Source: Patagioenas fasciata
Taxonomy: Eukaryota; Chordata; Aves; Columbiformes; Columbidae
Assembly (NCBI RefSeq): GCF_037038585.1
Contig: NC_092522.1
Span: 51,957,661-52,021,660 of the forward strand
Direction: 5' to 3'
DNA length: 64,000 bases
The notes beneath the pieces were generated by a model that had not been told where the DNA came from, searched no databases, and saw only the letters and a program-made list of their open reading frames with translations. A program made the translations under genes and the position numbers. Each line of letters begins with the position of its first letter. Position 1 is the stretch's first letter. Below are positions 37,301-48,830 of this stretch, piece by piece.

Positions 37301-40300
37301 TTGGTTTGACCCATTCTGTTCAGCTGCAAATCTACAATTCTTTGTTCACTACACAAGACTGGTTTACTAGAGAGCTTTGGCTTCTCCTTCTCCACTTTTA
37401 AGTGCAAGGGGTGAAACTGGCTCAGATGGTCCAGGCTGTACAGATGACCCCTGAGGTCACTTGTATTCATCATGAGGCCATCACATGCAGGAGGTTACCC
37501 AGGAGGACTAATAGTTATCTTGGCAAAAGAATAAATTTTGAAGCATCTCAGCAAGAACACAGGGCTTCCTACTTTTTTCAGTGGTTGGCACAGAGTATCA
37601 GGTACAACAGGAAGGAAAGAGAACACAAGTTTCTCATTTAGCAGCACTTATTTTTCAAGTCAAAATTTAATTATCAAAAAAAGTCTCTAAGACAATATGA
37701 ATCTATAGCTAAATGGATTTCTAGAAGTAATGATTCATACATCTGAACAGTCCCTCCAGCCCATACATGAGCCTCTGTTCCTATTTTAAAAACTTCTAGA
37801 ATGTAGAAAGACTTCTTAACAAGTCTGGGTTTTTTTTCTGTAATGATACAAAATATTTATACTAATATATTACAGCATTTGAAGGAATCTATGCCAGATA
37901 AGTATAAATAGTTTTCTAATTGCAGTGATGTTTGGGTCTGTATGAAGTCAAGCAAGTCATTAAAACTAACTGCATTTTTCTTGCTGTATTTCTGGATGAT
38001 GCTGAAATTGCTAAATCTGATAAAGGAACTTCTGACCCTCAGTTTCAAGTCCTGTTTGTAGAGTCCTCAGGCAAGTCATTAAATCTGAAATTTTGTTAGG
38101 ATCTCTAAGCATCATTTTCCTTTGTCATATCTTAGTGCTACTAGGAAAGGTCTAAGAAAGGCCGCATGTGTGTAAAACCAGCCCACATCCTAAGAACACT
38201 GACACTGATTTCAGCTTGGACAAAGATGACTTACATAGCAACTTCACTTGATTGGTATTGAACAGTGGATTTAAGAGTCTTTCTTTACTTGGCAGAAATT
38301 CCTGCTTACCTTCTGTGCGGTTAACATAATTTTGCAGCCTTCTAGATGCAATATGCCCTGATCCTATGATCTTATTTGGTCTTAAAGCTCATTTTTGAGG
38401 CCAAGATAGGTAGGATTTAATCCTACCTTTGCCATAAAGCATAATAATATTGTGTAATACTATTCCCTGAAGACTACTTAGGAAAGTTGAACAAAGGCTT
38501 AATTTGGGACAACTTTGGTAGGAAGTCTGAGGATGTGTGAGACAAAGCAGTACCTCTGATGTGGAGAGGTGGAAAAATACTTCAGTTAATGTCGAATGGA
38601 AGCATGAGATCTCAATTACTTTGGAAAGTAAAAATACTCTTATAAAGATTGATATAAGGAAATAATATGGAAAAAAAGCAACACGAGTACTAAGAAATCC
38701 CTTCTGAAGGGACACTTTGTTTTAATAAAGAGGCTACATGCTCACTCAGGATGGAGGGATCCTTCCTTTAGCTCCCTTTTTTGCCTCAAAGGACCCATAT
38801 TTCCCACCACTCGTGAGAGTCCCTCACGTGGCAGAACAATCTGGTTCAGATTACACTGGCTGTTTGTATGGCTGTTTCCCTTTGAACAAGATCAAGTCTT
38901 TGCTGACAGGGCTGGGTCTCAGGACTTGTATCCATCTGTTGAACATCTGAGACACTAAACACAGTCATGAATGGCTTCTTCTTTACTTCTCGGTGAATCT
39001 TCAAATGTTTTATGAGAGGTTAAGCAGCTTTTTCAGCAAGACTGAGGTGTTTCTCCATGCAGAGAATAACAATTAAGTACACTTGTCAGCGTGTGGAGAG
39101 TAGGAAGTGTGGGTTAAAGTGTATTCAGGGCAAAGAGGTGGCAGCAGATCTGCATTGCCAAAAAGGAAAAGCAAATCCTGCAATCCACTTCTTTTTGTTT
39201 GCTTTCTAGATTACATTTTTATATAAAAGAAAGAGGTATGGAGTAAAAAGGTGCTGGAACTAAGCACTGTAGATAAGGTAAGAAGTACGTATCAACTAAT
39301 CTGGACACTCATTGTTTCATAAATGTGGTGTTATAGGTGAACATTATTTTTCTGTCTTCCTGTGCTTAAGGGATATCATTCTGCAATGCAAATAATTTAG
39401 AATCCAGTTCCCCTTCACTAAACTTGATAAATGCCTCCAGAAAACTTAAAAATGCTTTAGAGTTGGAAGGATGGAAAAAGACTCAACTCCTCATCATACT
39501 GAAAAACTTCACAGCAATAGGCTCCATGGCTTGTCATTGCGCTCTTCTACAGGAGGTGTCAGACAGCCTGTGCCAGGCAGCAGACAGGGAAGCGTGAAGG
39601 TGACAGCAGGTTCCTGTTATGTCCTTTAAGATGCTGGTCCAATGTGCACAGCCTGTAGAGGCAGACAATAGGAGCTCACTCCAGTCAAAGGCTGTATGCA
39701 AAACGGACCAGTGCGGCCTGATGCTGGAGAAGGCCCCATGGAGAAGAGTTGATTGAATGTGATAAGGTGCACAGGAATTCTGCTATCATTATAAAAGCCC
39801 TAAAGTCCTTTCTAGTGGCATTTGTGTGGATGGCCCAGGTTCGCTGAACGATTAAACATTTGGGGTTAATTCCCAACATTACCCTCAAAAAATCAGTTGA
39901 AGGCAATCATTCTTTATAGGAGTTAATTAAACGCTGAAGATCCAGGTAGGTGTAATGAAGATAGAGTAGGGAAATACTAGACCTTTGAGCTAATCAGTTT
40001 GACTGTGGACATGTTAAATGAAGCTGGGCAATGCAGGGGGAATTATCCTTTGTATTTTGTTTTACTTCTTATTGAAGATAGATGGAAATGCTGTGAGGGA
40101 TTTTTACCAAACTGTTCTGGATTTGAACTGACTGAGAGCCTGTGCAATCCACCTAAACTTGAACCTTTTGTGTTTATATTGCAGTTTGAGTGGGTAACAG
40201 CAGCTCTGAGCCTGCAACATATGCCGTGTGTCTGTTTGAATGGCTCTAATGAGGCCAAGGGAGCTTTGTTTTGAAAACTAAAAGCATGATTGCTCTTGCA

Positions 40301-42038
40301 AAATTCTGCTCTTTGCAAGGAAAATTGTGCCTCATTTGCACAAAGCTGAGACCTTTGTTTTGCCTCTGGTCGCCATCGACCATTGCCCTGCATTCTCTGG
40401 TTGAGCACTGCTATGGAAGTGCTAAACTCTAGTCTAATTTCTGTCTCTTTCTGCTAAGCCTTTGGCCAGCTGATGGTCAGGCTTGCTTGGTCACCTTGAA
40501 ATTTTCTTGGAAGCGGCCTTAAAAGTAATTTATGATAATAAATTCTGCTATTCTTGCAGAACAACTGTGTTTCTTTTCTAATACAAGTAAGTTGTTATTG
40601 ATCAGTATTCATACAGCAGCTTTGGCAGACTTTTGCTTTTCATGCCTTGCTTCACAAATTGTGCTTTGAATATTATTTTGAGAAATACAAAACCAAGCTA
40701 GTGACATGGTTCTTGAAGCAGAATGTGGAAATCATAATTTATAAGGGGACATAAAACCTAAGCCAAATATAAAAATCTACTCCAGGCTTAATTTTATTTA
40801 CAGTCAAGAAAAAAAAACTGGAACACATTTGTTAAACTATACTTGCTCCAGAGCTTTTCAAAATCTATAGATAGTGAGATAGCAAATGGATGATAAAGGA
40901 AAACTGAGGAAATCAGTAACACAGAACATCAGATTGTTTTATTAGCTGTGATTAATTCTATTGTATCCTTTTTTCAATAATTACTGTTAACAACACACCA
41001 CCACTTAAAGTTACTATTACTATAATTTAACACCTATCTGAATAAAAATAGCAATGAGCTAGTGCACACCTGACTGACACCCCCACATGCCAGATGTGAG
41101 ACTACATGGGCGCCTGCACTTTGTTTCTTCTCTTACAAACACTCTATACCCTTGCTCAGGGAGAGGATGTATGTCTGACCCATAGAAAGCAGGACCATGG
41201 TAAGTCCAGCCCTGGTGATGCAGCAGGGAAACAACTACTCTAGTCTTCCCAGGAAACTTCATTCCTGGAAAACTCCAGCCCAGAAAGCATTCCCAGCACT
41301 AACACCACAAAGTACTTTCCCTCTGGAGCCCAGGAGCAGGTGGGCCTCATGCAGGTGTCCCTCACTACACTAACAAGGGGATATACATTAGTGCAGCTGG
41401 GGCTGCCAGACTTTTTTCTGCTTCTCTGGCTGTGGTCTCTGTTGTAGCTTGTACTGCTTCTGTGTGTGAAGGCAGTATCCTGGGGCAGCAACTTTGCTGA
41501 TTCAGTGGACATGGAAGCGTGACATCAGTGTAAGCTCCTGGAGCTGCTGTACTGCTGCAAGTGACATGTGAGTAAGGAGGTTTTGAACAGCCCCATTTCC
41601 TTACTGCTTCTCAGGTGGGTGAAGGAGGGCACTTCGCATAGGAAGGTATGTGCTACCAACCTGGCTTATTCATCTTGAAAAGTGGTAACTGCTGTGGAAA
41701 ACATGTGCCTTGTGCAAGGAGGCTTGCCGTTTCTTTCTGGGTTGTCCTGCTGTTGTGCTGGTGGGGAGGGAGACTGGCTTGTGTGCTATGGCTGCCCCAC
41801 CTGTGGGTACTCCTGTCCCAGTCTGTGCCTGTCCTGCTGGGATGTAGGAATCCTGGTTTGGGCAAGTAACTCTTTTTGGTGATACTGCTGTGGGAAGTGT
41901 TTGCTTGACCTGTAATGTCTATTTTGGAAAGAGACGCTAAATTGCAACTGGTGTCTCTTTCTGCTAGTGAGCAGTGCAAACGATAAATGGTTTGGTCCCT
42001 TTTGTAGTGTGCATCTAATTAGCAATCAAGCTATCAAG

Positions 42039-42078
42039 CTTTTTTTTCTTTTTTTCTTTTTTCTTTTTTTTTTCTTCC
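42039..42078. repeat. Homopyrimidine (T/C) tract
   Basis: About 40 bases are only T and C (T8-CT7-type units). It could be a degenerate retroposon tail or simple repeat; no adjoining element was identified. Confidence 0.8.
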
Positions 42079-42441
42079 CAAAAGAAACATAAAATGTGAG
42101 TTATGCGGGGGTGGTGCACAGCTGTGCTGTGTAGCCTGGTTTTCTGTTCCCTCTCACAGCATGACAAGATGGTAGCTCTGGCCTGTGGCTTATCTGTCCT
42201 CTTCTCTCTCCCTGCTCTTGCTTTTCATAATAGCAACTGTGGTAGAATCACACAGCTGATGGATGCAGCTTTGGTTGCGATCTAAAAAGCCTTTGATCAT
42301 CATCCATATTATACTTAATTTCTTGAGCTCAGATATTCAAATTCAAGGCTGTACCTCAATCATCATATATACTTGTCTGTAAAAATAAGTGGCTATTGTG
42401 GTATTCATTTGGAAAAAGTAATCAAAATACAGCATGTAACG

Positions 42442-42668
42442 CATTAAAAAAAAAAAAAAAACACACACAAAAACTGTTCCGTGTGTTTAAAATTAAAAAT
42501 AATGAAGAAATTCACTCAAAAAAAAAAAAAAGTTGGTTTTAGTAGGGTGGGGGTTTTTTTGTGTGTTATGAGGTTTTTGTAGTTGTTGTGTGTGGGGAGT
42601 TTGTGTGTGTAGTGGTTTTGTTTGTTGTTTTTGTTGTTGTTTGCTGTGTGGTTTGTTGGGTGTTTTTT
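42442..42668. repeat. A/C tract followed by T/G tract
   Basis: A run of A with (CA)n at about 42445-42475 and another A run at 42519-42532 are followed by a nearly pure T/G stretch at 42533-42668. The two halves have opposite strand composition, so they can partly pair as an imperfect hairpin. Confidence 0.8.
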
Positions 42669-45622
42669 CCTTCAGAACTGGACACACAACACCAGCAATG
42701 TTTAGTAACTCTATTTTGTGTTCTCATCTTCAAGCTGAGCTCATCTTTAAAAAAAAACAAACGAATGCTAACTGGTTGAAGGAGAAGAAATCTTACTATG
42801 TATTTGTATTTGGGTTAGAAATTCTTGGTTTCTTATTGATTTTGTGTATGCTTTCTGCAGCCTTTATTGATTTGAATGTTGCGGGTTCTGTTTGAGAGGT
42901 AATAAACCCCTTAGAAACTAAGGGCACTTGATATTACAAAGCTTCTGTAATAATAGAGTGTTGATTCTACTCAATTTGAATAGACTTTATTAGTTTCCTG
43001 ACTGTAGATTAGATCACTTGAAAAGGAATTTGTGATGGTGAAGTATGTCACCATTACTTCAGTCAGTGCTGCCTTTGCTCCTGTTTTGAGTGGGTGAGAT
43101 CATGATTTACTGAGTAAAAACCAACCAGCATGCACAAGTCTTCAAAGTAAATTGAGAACAAAACCCTCTGTCTTGGTTCCTTCCCTCTGCTCAAGGGAGC
43201 AGCTCCCCCAACTCTGCCAAAGCCAGAAGTGTTCTGTGTGAATCTTTTGAATAGGTTTCCCACTGTTTCTGCAAATATCATTGCTGAAAACTTAAGTATC
43301 TGTCAAAGAATGGATGAGTTTATTTTGTCTGACTAGACATGCTAAAAGGAAAATTAAAATCCACAGTTAATTTGTCTTAATGTGTTTAAGTAGGTCCATT
43401 TTTAGCAGGATCTAAATGAAAGTGTGCTCAAGAGTGAACTGGTACCCTTGTCCTTGGTCACCCATAGTGTCTGTGTCACAGTTATTAGCTGAATTACTGT
43501 GTGGATTTCTATGACTCAGTGTATAATCTACTGTCACAGTAATGTAACCCTTGTTGATTTATGCTTGAAGAGTGTTGTTTGCAGTCTCCTGATATTTCTC
43601 TGTGTATTTCTGGGCAAATCTGTCTCTGTGCTATCACAATGTTTCCTAGGCTACTTACTCAATTTTGTTTCTGTAATGTAAGCTTTTAGTTGTCAAATCA
43701 ATTTTTTTAATTTTGAAAGCTTATATGGAAAATTTAGTTCTTGAGCATTCTGTCACCAGAATAATGTTATTCTGTATCTGAAATAATAACTTCATATATA
43801 GTTAGCTTGATGATTTGCTTGTACTTTCTAAACGTAACTACTAGCAGAAATGGTGACCTGTGCAAGAGCAGTCTGTTTCATCAGTGAAAGCTAACCAAGA
43901 CCTAAATTTATTTATTGGGCTCAATTCCCTGTGGATATGCTGGAGTAGGACAGATGATCTTAACTTGTTTCAGTGTAACCATATCCACACTGGTGAGGTG
44001 CAGACTTGCTGCCTTATTATCTTCTTGGTGTTTCTGCCCAAAATTGATCTTTGCTTGCTTTCTGCATGGTCTGATTGAGGCAGCAAACCTTCTCCTGTTC
44101 CTTTCAGAAAGGGGGAGTTTAAGCAGTTGGTGGTGGAAGCTGACTTCAGAGAAGCAGTGGGTTTGCAGCTACCGTCTCTCTCTCTTATGCTCTATGGTCC
44201 TTACACTGTACTCTGCTGCTATGGCATTGAGGGGGCAGGCCTGAGGCTTCCCTTGGTTCTTGGGGAGCAAAGGATGGTATTTTTGGGTGGTGATGTCTCA
44301 GCATGGTGTGAGCATGGAAGAGAGGGTAAGTAAAGAGAGCCCCTAGCTCACACCTTATTCCTGTGCCACCTGAATTACTCTACTGTTTCCTAATCAGTCT
44401 TCCTGACCCCCAATTGAGGGCAATGCAATTGCCCTTTTCCCCTCTCACCCCTCATTTTGGCTGCAGCAAATGTTCAAGCTAGACTGCTGCTGCTGAGAAG
44501 CTTTGATCCAGCCTGATTTGAGCTAGTGTGTTCAGCTCTCCTGCCTCTGACAGAAGGGGCTGTGTGCAGCAAGCAAACAGAAGCCTCTTTGCTTAGCCAA
44601 GGTGCTGCTGCTGCTGCAACAGTAACTGGCAGCGTTCTTGGCTTCCCTGCCCTATTGTACTGTGAGCTGCTTCTTGAAGACTTATGCAATGTACTTTGGG
44701 GAAAACATGTCCTCTTCTGTGCTTGTCACCTGAAAACATGCAGTCACAAAATTTACTGTGGCCTTGTGCAACAGGAAAGCTTTCACTCAGCTCATTTTTA
44801 TTGAACTTGTTTAACTGGTGGTTTTTAGTGTAATGGGGAATTACTATTCTAGTGGGGGATATCCCAAAAGCTTGCACAGGGGATTGCTGTGTAAGACACT
44901 ACTTGACTGAATGCCTCTGAAAGTCAGCATCTTTGCCACAAGAGTCCTTTAATTGCCTATTAGGTGCAGGGGGTAGCAGGTAAAACTATCCTATGTTGGC
45001 AGCTCAGCCCTGCAAGTGGTTGATGTCTCACATGGCAAGGAGGCTAACAAGGTTTGGATGTTGGGCAAACTGTCATCAAGTCAACTCAGGTGTTCCAACT
45101 GTGCAGGCCACCCAGTGCAAGCATGATGTGATATCCAGATTGCTTTCATAAGAAACCAGTCACCACCTGGTTTAACGTAGGTGGCGAAACTGCAGTATCT
45201 AGCTAAAACAGATCTTGGCTGATGCCATATGATGCCACTTTGTGCAGTTTTCAGTTTTTTGCACTGGCTTACAAGCCTCAGATCACACAGACTGTGAAAC
45301 CAGGCCCAACATTATACCTCAACTACACATAGAGCACAGTGCTGGAACACAGTGGGACTCCTGCTATGCTGGCCAACTAGACCTACTGGGAACACCAGCT
45401 AAGCCAGATACTGGATTTTGGTCTACTCCAGATATCTGACCTATGCAATTCCTCCAGTATTTAACTATTCAGTGACATAAAGAACTGATTAATGTAGGAT
45501 GTATCAAGTACCTGCAGCCTTAATGCAGATAATTAACAAAGATTGATGTGAAAAGCGTTCCTTTAGCAAAAGTTCTGTGTAGTCTTTGTCCCTGTTCTGC
45601 AGGGGCACCAGGTTGGTTGGTA

Positions 45623-45626
45623 GTAC
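45623..45626. repeat. Candidate 4-bp target-site duplication, left copy (GTAC)
   Basis: GTAC abuts the TGAGGCG end of the 3' LTR and recurs at 49470-49473 directly after the other end of the provirus. A 4-bp duplication is the gammaretroviral length. Confidence 0.65.
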
Positions 45627-46250
45627 TGAGGCGTGGAATGACCTTACAACCCTTGAGGTTATAAAGAAGGTATGTATTTATTTATGATGCCGGACACACG
45701 GGAAATAATTTCACCTAATACCTGTGTAAAGTTATAGTAGCTGTGAGCTTGATTAAATGCAGTAAAGTGTCACATATTCATGAAAGTTTTAGGAACACAT
45801 ATACATATTCATAACCTGTCCCCGAGAAGGTGGTTCTTATTACAATGAGTTCTGAGAGACCATTTCCAGAGTCTCCACCTCTGGCTCCTCCTGGTTGCAG
45901 CTGCGCAGTGATCGTGAACCTGGGTCCTCTTTCTCTGTACATGGTCACCTTTGGTCCAGTGTGATGAGTTGGTTAGGTCTCAGACTGCTGAACTGCTTAA
46001 AACTGGCATATCTCCTGTCCTGTGCCCAAGTTTCTGTTATCTAGTTCACTCAAATATTATTATTTTTGCAAGGTGTCAGTGAAGTCCTGTTTTTCGTACA
46101 ATAACTTACACAGAGTTAAACAAGTCTAGGCAATAGTGATGTGGGTTAAAGGGTTAGTTCTCTAAGTGTCTTTAGTGATGTGGGGTAGGGTTAGTTCTCA
46201 AGTGTCAGTTCTTTAAGTGTTAATTAGTTAATTGTCAATTCCCTGTATCA
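45627..46250 (-). repeat. 3' LTR of the provirus
   Basis: On the - strand the LTR runs from TGATACAGGGAATTG (starting 46250) to CCACGCCTCA (ending 45627), about 624 bp. Its right border is fixed by the purine tract just before it. A poly(A) signal AATAAA (- strand) lies at 45677-45682. The left border rests on the TG/CA end and the adjoining GTAC. Its last 62 bp recur at 49408-49469 with two substitutions. Confidence 0.82.
46137..46212. repeat. Imperfect tandem duplication inside the LTR
   Basis: Two units of about 36-38 bp, each with AGTGATGTGGG and GGGTTAGTTCTC then AAGTGTC, lie head to tail at about 46137-46174 and 46175-46209. Short tandem repeats in U3 are common in gammaretroviral LTRs, where they often carry enhancer sites. 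Confidence 0.7.
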
Positions 46251-46265
46251 TTCCTCCCTTTTCTA
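46251..46265 (-). other. Polypurine tract of the provirus
   Basis: The - strand reads AGAAAAGGGAGGAA immediately before the LTR start TGATACAGGG. This is where the plus-strand primer of reverse transcription sits, and it fixes the provirus orientation and the LTR border. Confidence 0.85.
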
Positions 46266-46309
46266 AAAGGTAAATTCTTTTACTAATGTGATGATTCTTT
46301 ATCTATGTT

Positions 46310-46645
46310 TTATCTGGCCACAGGTAAGAAGGCTACTTCTACCTGAGAAAACCCATCTCGATCCTTAAACAGATTTTTAATGTTAATGCAAAAGTCAGGC
46401 TCCTGGTGTTTGCTGCGCTGCTGAGCTCTTTTGGGGCAGCTGACAACCATATGGCTGGTGCTCCGACAGAAATGGCATCTTCTGGGCTGCGATGGGAGCT
46501 TACGTTCTTTGGCGTGGTGACCCCACTCACTGCAGCTGTAGCATTTATCTTCTCTTTTGGGTTTCTTCTTGCTGAGGTAGTAAGTGCTGCTCTGGCTGGT
46601 ACCCAGAAGGACCAAAAGGTTACCCAGAAGGTCCAGAATGACCAA
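46310..46645 (-). pseudogene. Gag nucleocapsid-like fragment with two zinc knuckles, out of place
   Basis: A frame of 111 codons contains a basic KKKPKRED stretch and two knuckles at 46436-46543. The first is CYSCSEWGH, with Arg (CGT) where the last Cys is expected, one transition from TGT. The second is CHFCRSTSHMVVSC, a complete C-X2-C-X4-H-X4-C. Such knuckles belong to retroviral nucleocapsid, which binds genomic RNA. The position is anomalous: it follows integrase and the env start in viral order and lies next to the polypurine tract, while the expected place between capsid and protease is too short to hold it. It is not a functional gene. Confidence 0.75.
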
Positions 46646-46649
46646 AACA

Positions 46650-46911
46650 TGTCAAGGTGGACGTAACCTAATTTCTTTGATAGAATTTCAGAAAGGTTTT
46701 GGTTAATTACTACAAATTTAAAGTGCTCTACTGCAGAAGTGGGCAATGCAATATATATACTCTGATTGTTGTGATTCTGAAGCACCAATTTAAAGCGTCC
46801 CCCCATGGTTTTATTCAGATCTTGCTCATGCCAATTTTCATCCCACTTGTGTGCTAAGGTTATGACTGTAAGAAACACCATTTTCCAGGTTGTGCCTGGG
46901 TTACGCTCCAT
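46650..46911 (-). pseudogene. Probable env N-terminal remnant
   Basis: An ATG at 46911 opens a frame that overlaps the 3' end of the integrase frame, as env does in gammaretroviruses. Its start has a hydrophobic KMVFLTVITLA stretch fitting a signal peptide. After about 87 codons the sequence runs into a Trp/Phe-rich low-complexity stretch and the nucleocapsid-like segment. No surface or transmembrane domain follows, so nearly all of env is missing. The call rests on position and the hydrophobic start, not on a recognised env motif. Confidence 0.5.
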
Positions 46912-47617
46912 GGTGCTTTGCGGGCTTTCTTCACTCTAGAATGATGGATCCGGGTGTTCCGTTCTTTAATCTTGATAACAGTGAAGGACATCAGGAGGAC
47001 GTGAAATGGACCTTCCTATTGTGGTTCCAAAGTCCTTTTCTGCAAGAGACTTCACATACACATAATCTCCCAATTGGATGTTATGTACTGGCCCATCCAG
47101 ACCCCTACTCCAAGTTCCAAACACATTTCCCAATTTTGTGAACTTGTTTACCCAATACTACCATATAAAAGTCATCATTTCATCCCCCTTCTTGTGCAGA
47201 TATCCCTTTCTGTAGGGTCTATAGGGTCTCCCATACAGGATTTCAAAAGGATTTAGCCCTTCCTTTGCCCTTGGCCTTGTTCGTATGCAAGAAGGCCAAA
47301 GGTAAAGATTGAGACCAAGCCAAATACGCCTCCTGCCTCAATTGGTTCATTTCATTTATTTTTTCTTTCTACCTGGCCACTGGATTAAGAATGATAAGGG
47401 ATGTGTAGTTGCCAGTCTATTCCCAAGTGCTGACTGATTTGCTGTAAAATTTTTGAAATAAAATGTGGCCCTTTATCAGAGGATATATCAGCTGGAACTC
47501 CAAACCTTGGTATTGTTTCTTGTACTAATGTTTTAGTTACTTCCCGAGCTTTTGCTGTTCTGATAGGGAGTACTTCTGGCCAACCTGAAAAGGTATCAGT
47601 TAGTACCAACCAATATC
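46905..47617 (-). pseudogene. Retroviral integrase fragment, frameshifted
   Basis: The catalytic core opens with LTDTFSGWPEVLPIRTAK (Asp near 47597) and continues with PRFGVPADISSDKGPHF (second Asp near 47475), which is the gammaretroviral DDE integrase signature. After a stop near 47385 the frame resumes in pieces, with a SSGQVERKN match, down to a C-terminal GPFHVLL and IHHSRVKKA motif near 46930-46990. The N-terminal zinc-binding domain is absent because of the deletion at about 47635. Stops and frameshifts make it inactive. Confidence 0.88.
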
Positions 47618-47636
47618 AGCACCCCTCTTTTCTTGA

Positions 47637-48335
47637 GAGTTTGGTACACAGCCTCCTTTCGAGCCTGTCCCAGGGTCCTCTGCCCTGCACTAATTTCATA
47701 GCCCAAATAAGTTACTTGTTGCTGTATCATCTGGGCTTTCTTCTGTGATACCCGGTATCCTTGGAGCCGCAAAAAGTTCAATAAACTTACGGTTCAGGTT
47801 ATGCATGTCTTCTGTGTCCTGGTAGTGATCACCCACATATTGTTGCATCTGTCCTTCATCAGATGGGGCTTCCCAAGATTCAAGATCTTTAGCGAGCTGA
47901 TTTCCAAATATTGTCAGGCTGTTTTTAAATCCTTGTGGCAACACCATCTATGTGAGCTGGGTTTTACATAAATATTGTCTGGCTGGCTTCACGGAGAGAG
48001 AGGAAAAAAGTCATATTTTAAATCTAAAACAGTAAACCAAATCAAATTAGAATTAATACAGTCAGAAAGGTGTTTGCTACCACTGGGTAGAGGTCCTTTG
48101 TTATTCTGTTTATAACCCGATTTGCATGAATTTCTCTATTACTGGCTGAATTCTTTCCCTGTCCTCCCTTTTCTAAGGGCAATGTTTTATCCTTACCAGC
48201 TTTTGTCCTTTGATTTCTACGTCAACGGGGTACAGCGTTTTTGCCCTTCCAGGTACATCAGTAGTTTATATCCTGGGATACACTTGGTTCATGACTTCTT
48301 CATTAATCTTGCCTTCTGTGGGAACAGTTGCTAGA
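47637..48335 (-). pseudogene. Retroviral reverse transcriptase fragment, broken
   Basis: Recognisable motifs in viral order are DVPGRAK and VDVEIKGQKLVRIK (about 48190-48270), EASQTIFM (about 47965-47990), VLPQGFKNSLTIFGNQLAK (47888-47944), the catalytic box as YVGD in place of YVDD (47828-47839), and YLGYEISAGQRTLG (about 47670-47712). Several stops and frame changes interrupt it. The thumb, connection and RNase H regions that should follow are missing, and the sequence jumps to integrase at about 47635. Confidence 0.88.
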
Positions 48336-48354
48336 AGCAAGCCCATTATTTTCA

Positions 48355-48605
48355 CTTATTGCTGATAATTTACCTCCAGAGTAATTTCTCCTTTTTTGAG
48401 TCTGATTACTGCATCCATTTGTTCCAACAAATTTCTCCCAAAAAGGTTTCAAGGAATTGGACACATATAGAAATTTATCAATACCTGTTTACCTAATTTG
48501 TATTTCAAAGGTTCACAAAAATATACCCTTTCACTTTGGCCACTGACTCCCTTTACCTACTATGTAATTGTTACTTATTGTCAATCCACCAAATATTCCA
48601 CTTGT
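48355..48605 (-). pseudogene. Retroviral aspartic protease fragment
   Basis: A degenerate YLVD near 48590-48600 marks the active-site loop. It is followed by a flap-like GVSGQSE stretch (about 48540-48560) and a C-terminal NLFGRNLLEQMDAV motif (about 48405-48450), matching the GRDLL helix of gammaretroviral proteases. One in-frame stop interrupts the last third, and the threonine-glycine of the catalytic DTG is not visible, so the enzyme is dead. Confidence 0.75.
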
Positions 48606-48782
48606 TTCTGTTCATTCCAGGTTCCCATCAGTCTTTTTCAAAACTTGCTACTGTCTGTTTCTCTCTCTACTTCCTCCGTACCTTCCCCAACATTCATTTT
48701 CCCGCTATACACTGATCCCTCTCTAAAGGCTTCCAAAGCCTTCCAACCTCTTCAGTTCCATACTTTCTTATCCTTTCAACAA

Positions 48783-48830
48783 TCTTCCCTGTTACTGAAT
48801 ACTCTGCAAGCTTCATCTAACAACATTTCC
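48783..48830 (-). pseudogene. Gag capsid trace
   Basis: A short peptide LLDEACRVFSNRED resembles the C-terminal capsid segment of gammaretroviruses that precedes the charged region and nucleocapsid. The surrounding 48610-49404 is otherwise unassigned and full of stops. Only about 180 bp separate this trace from the protease loop. Confidence 0.5.

Larger units (their letters stand above)
31385..45622. other. Intergenic DNA with low-complexity tracts, no gene recognised
   Basis: This 14 kb is mostly AT-rich and unique-looking, notably 32300-37900. It contains a pyrimidine tract at 42039-42078 and paired A/C and T/G tracts at 42442-42668. No open frame resembles a known protein and no splice-linked exon series was found. 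Confidence 0.6.
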
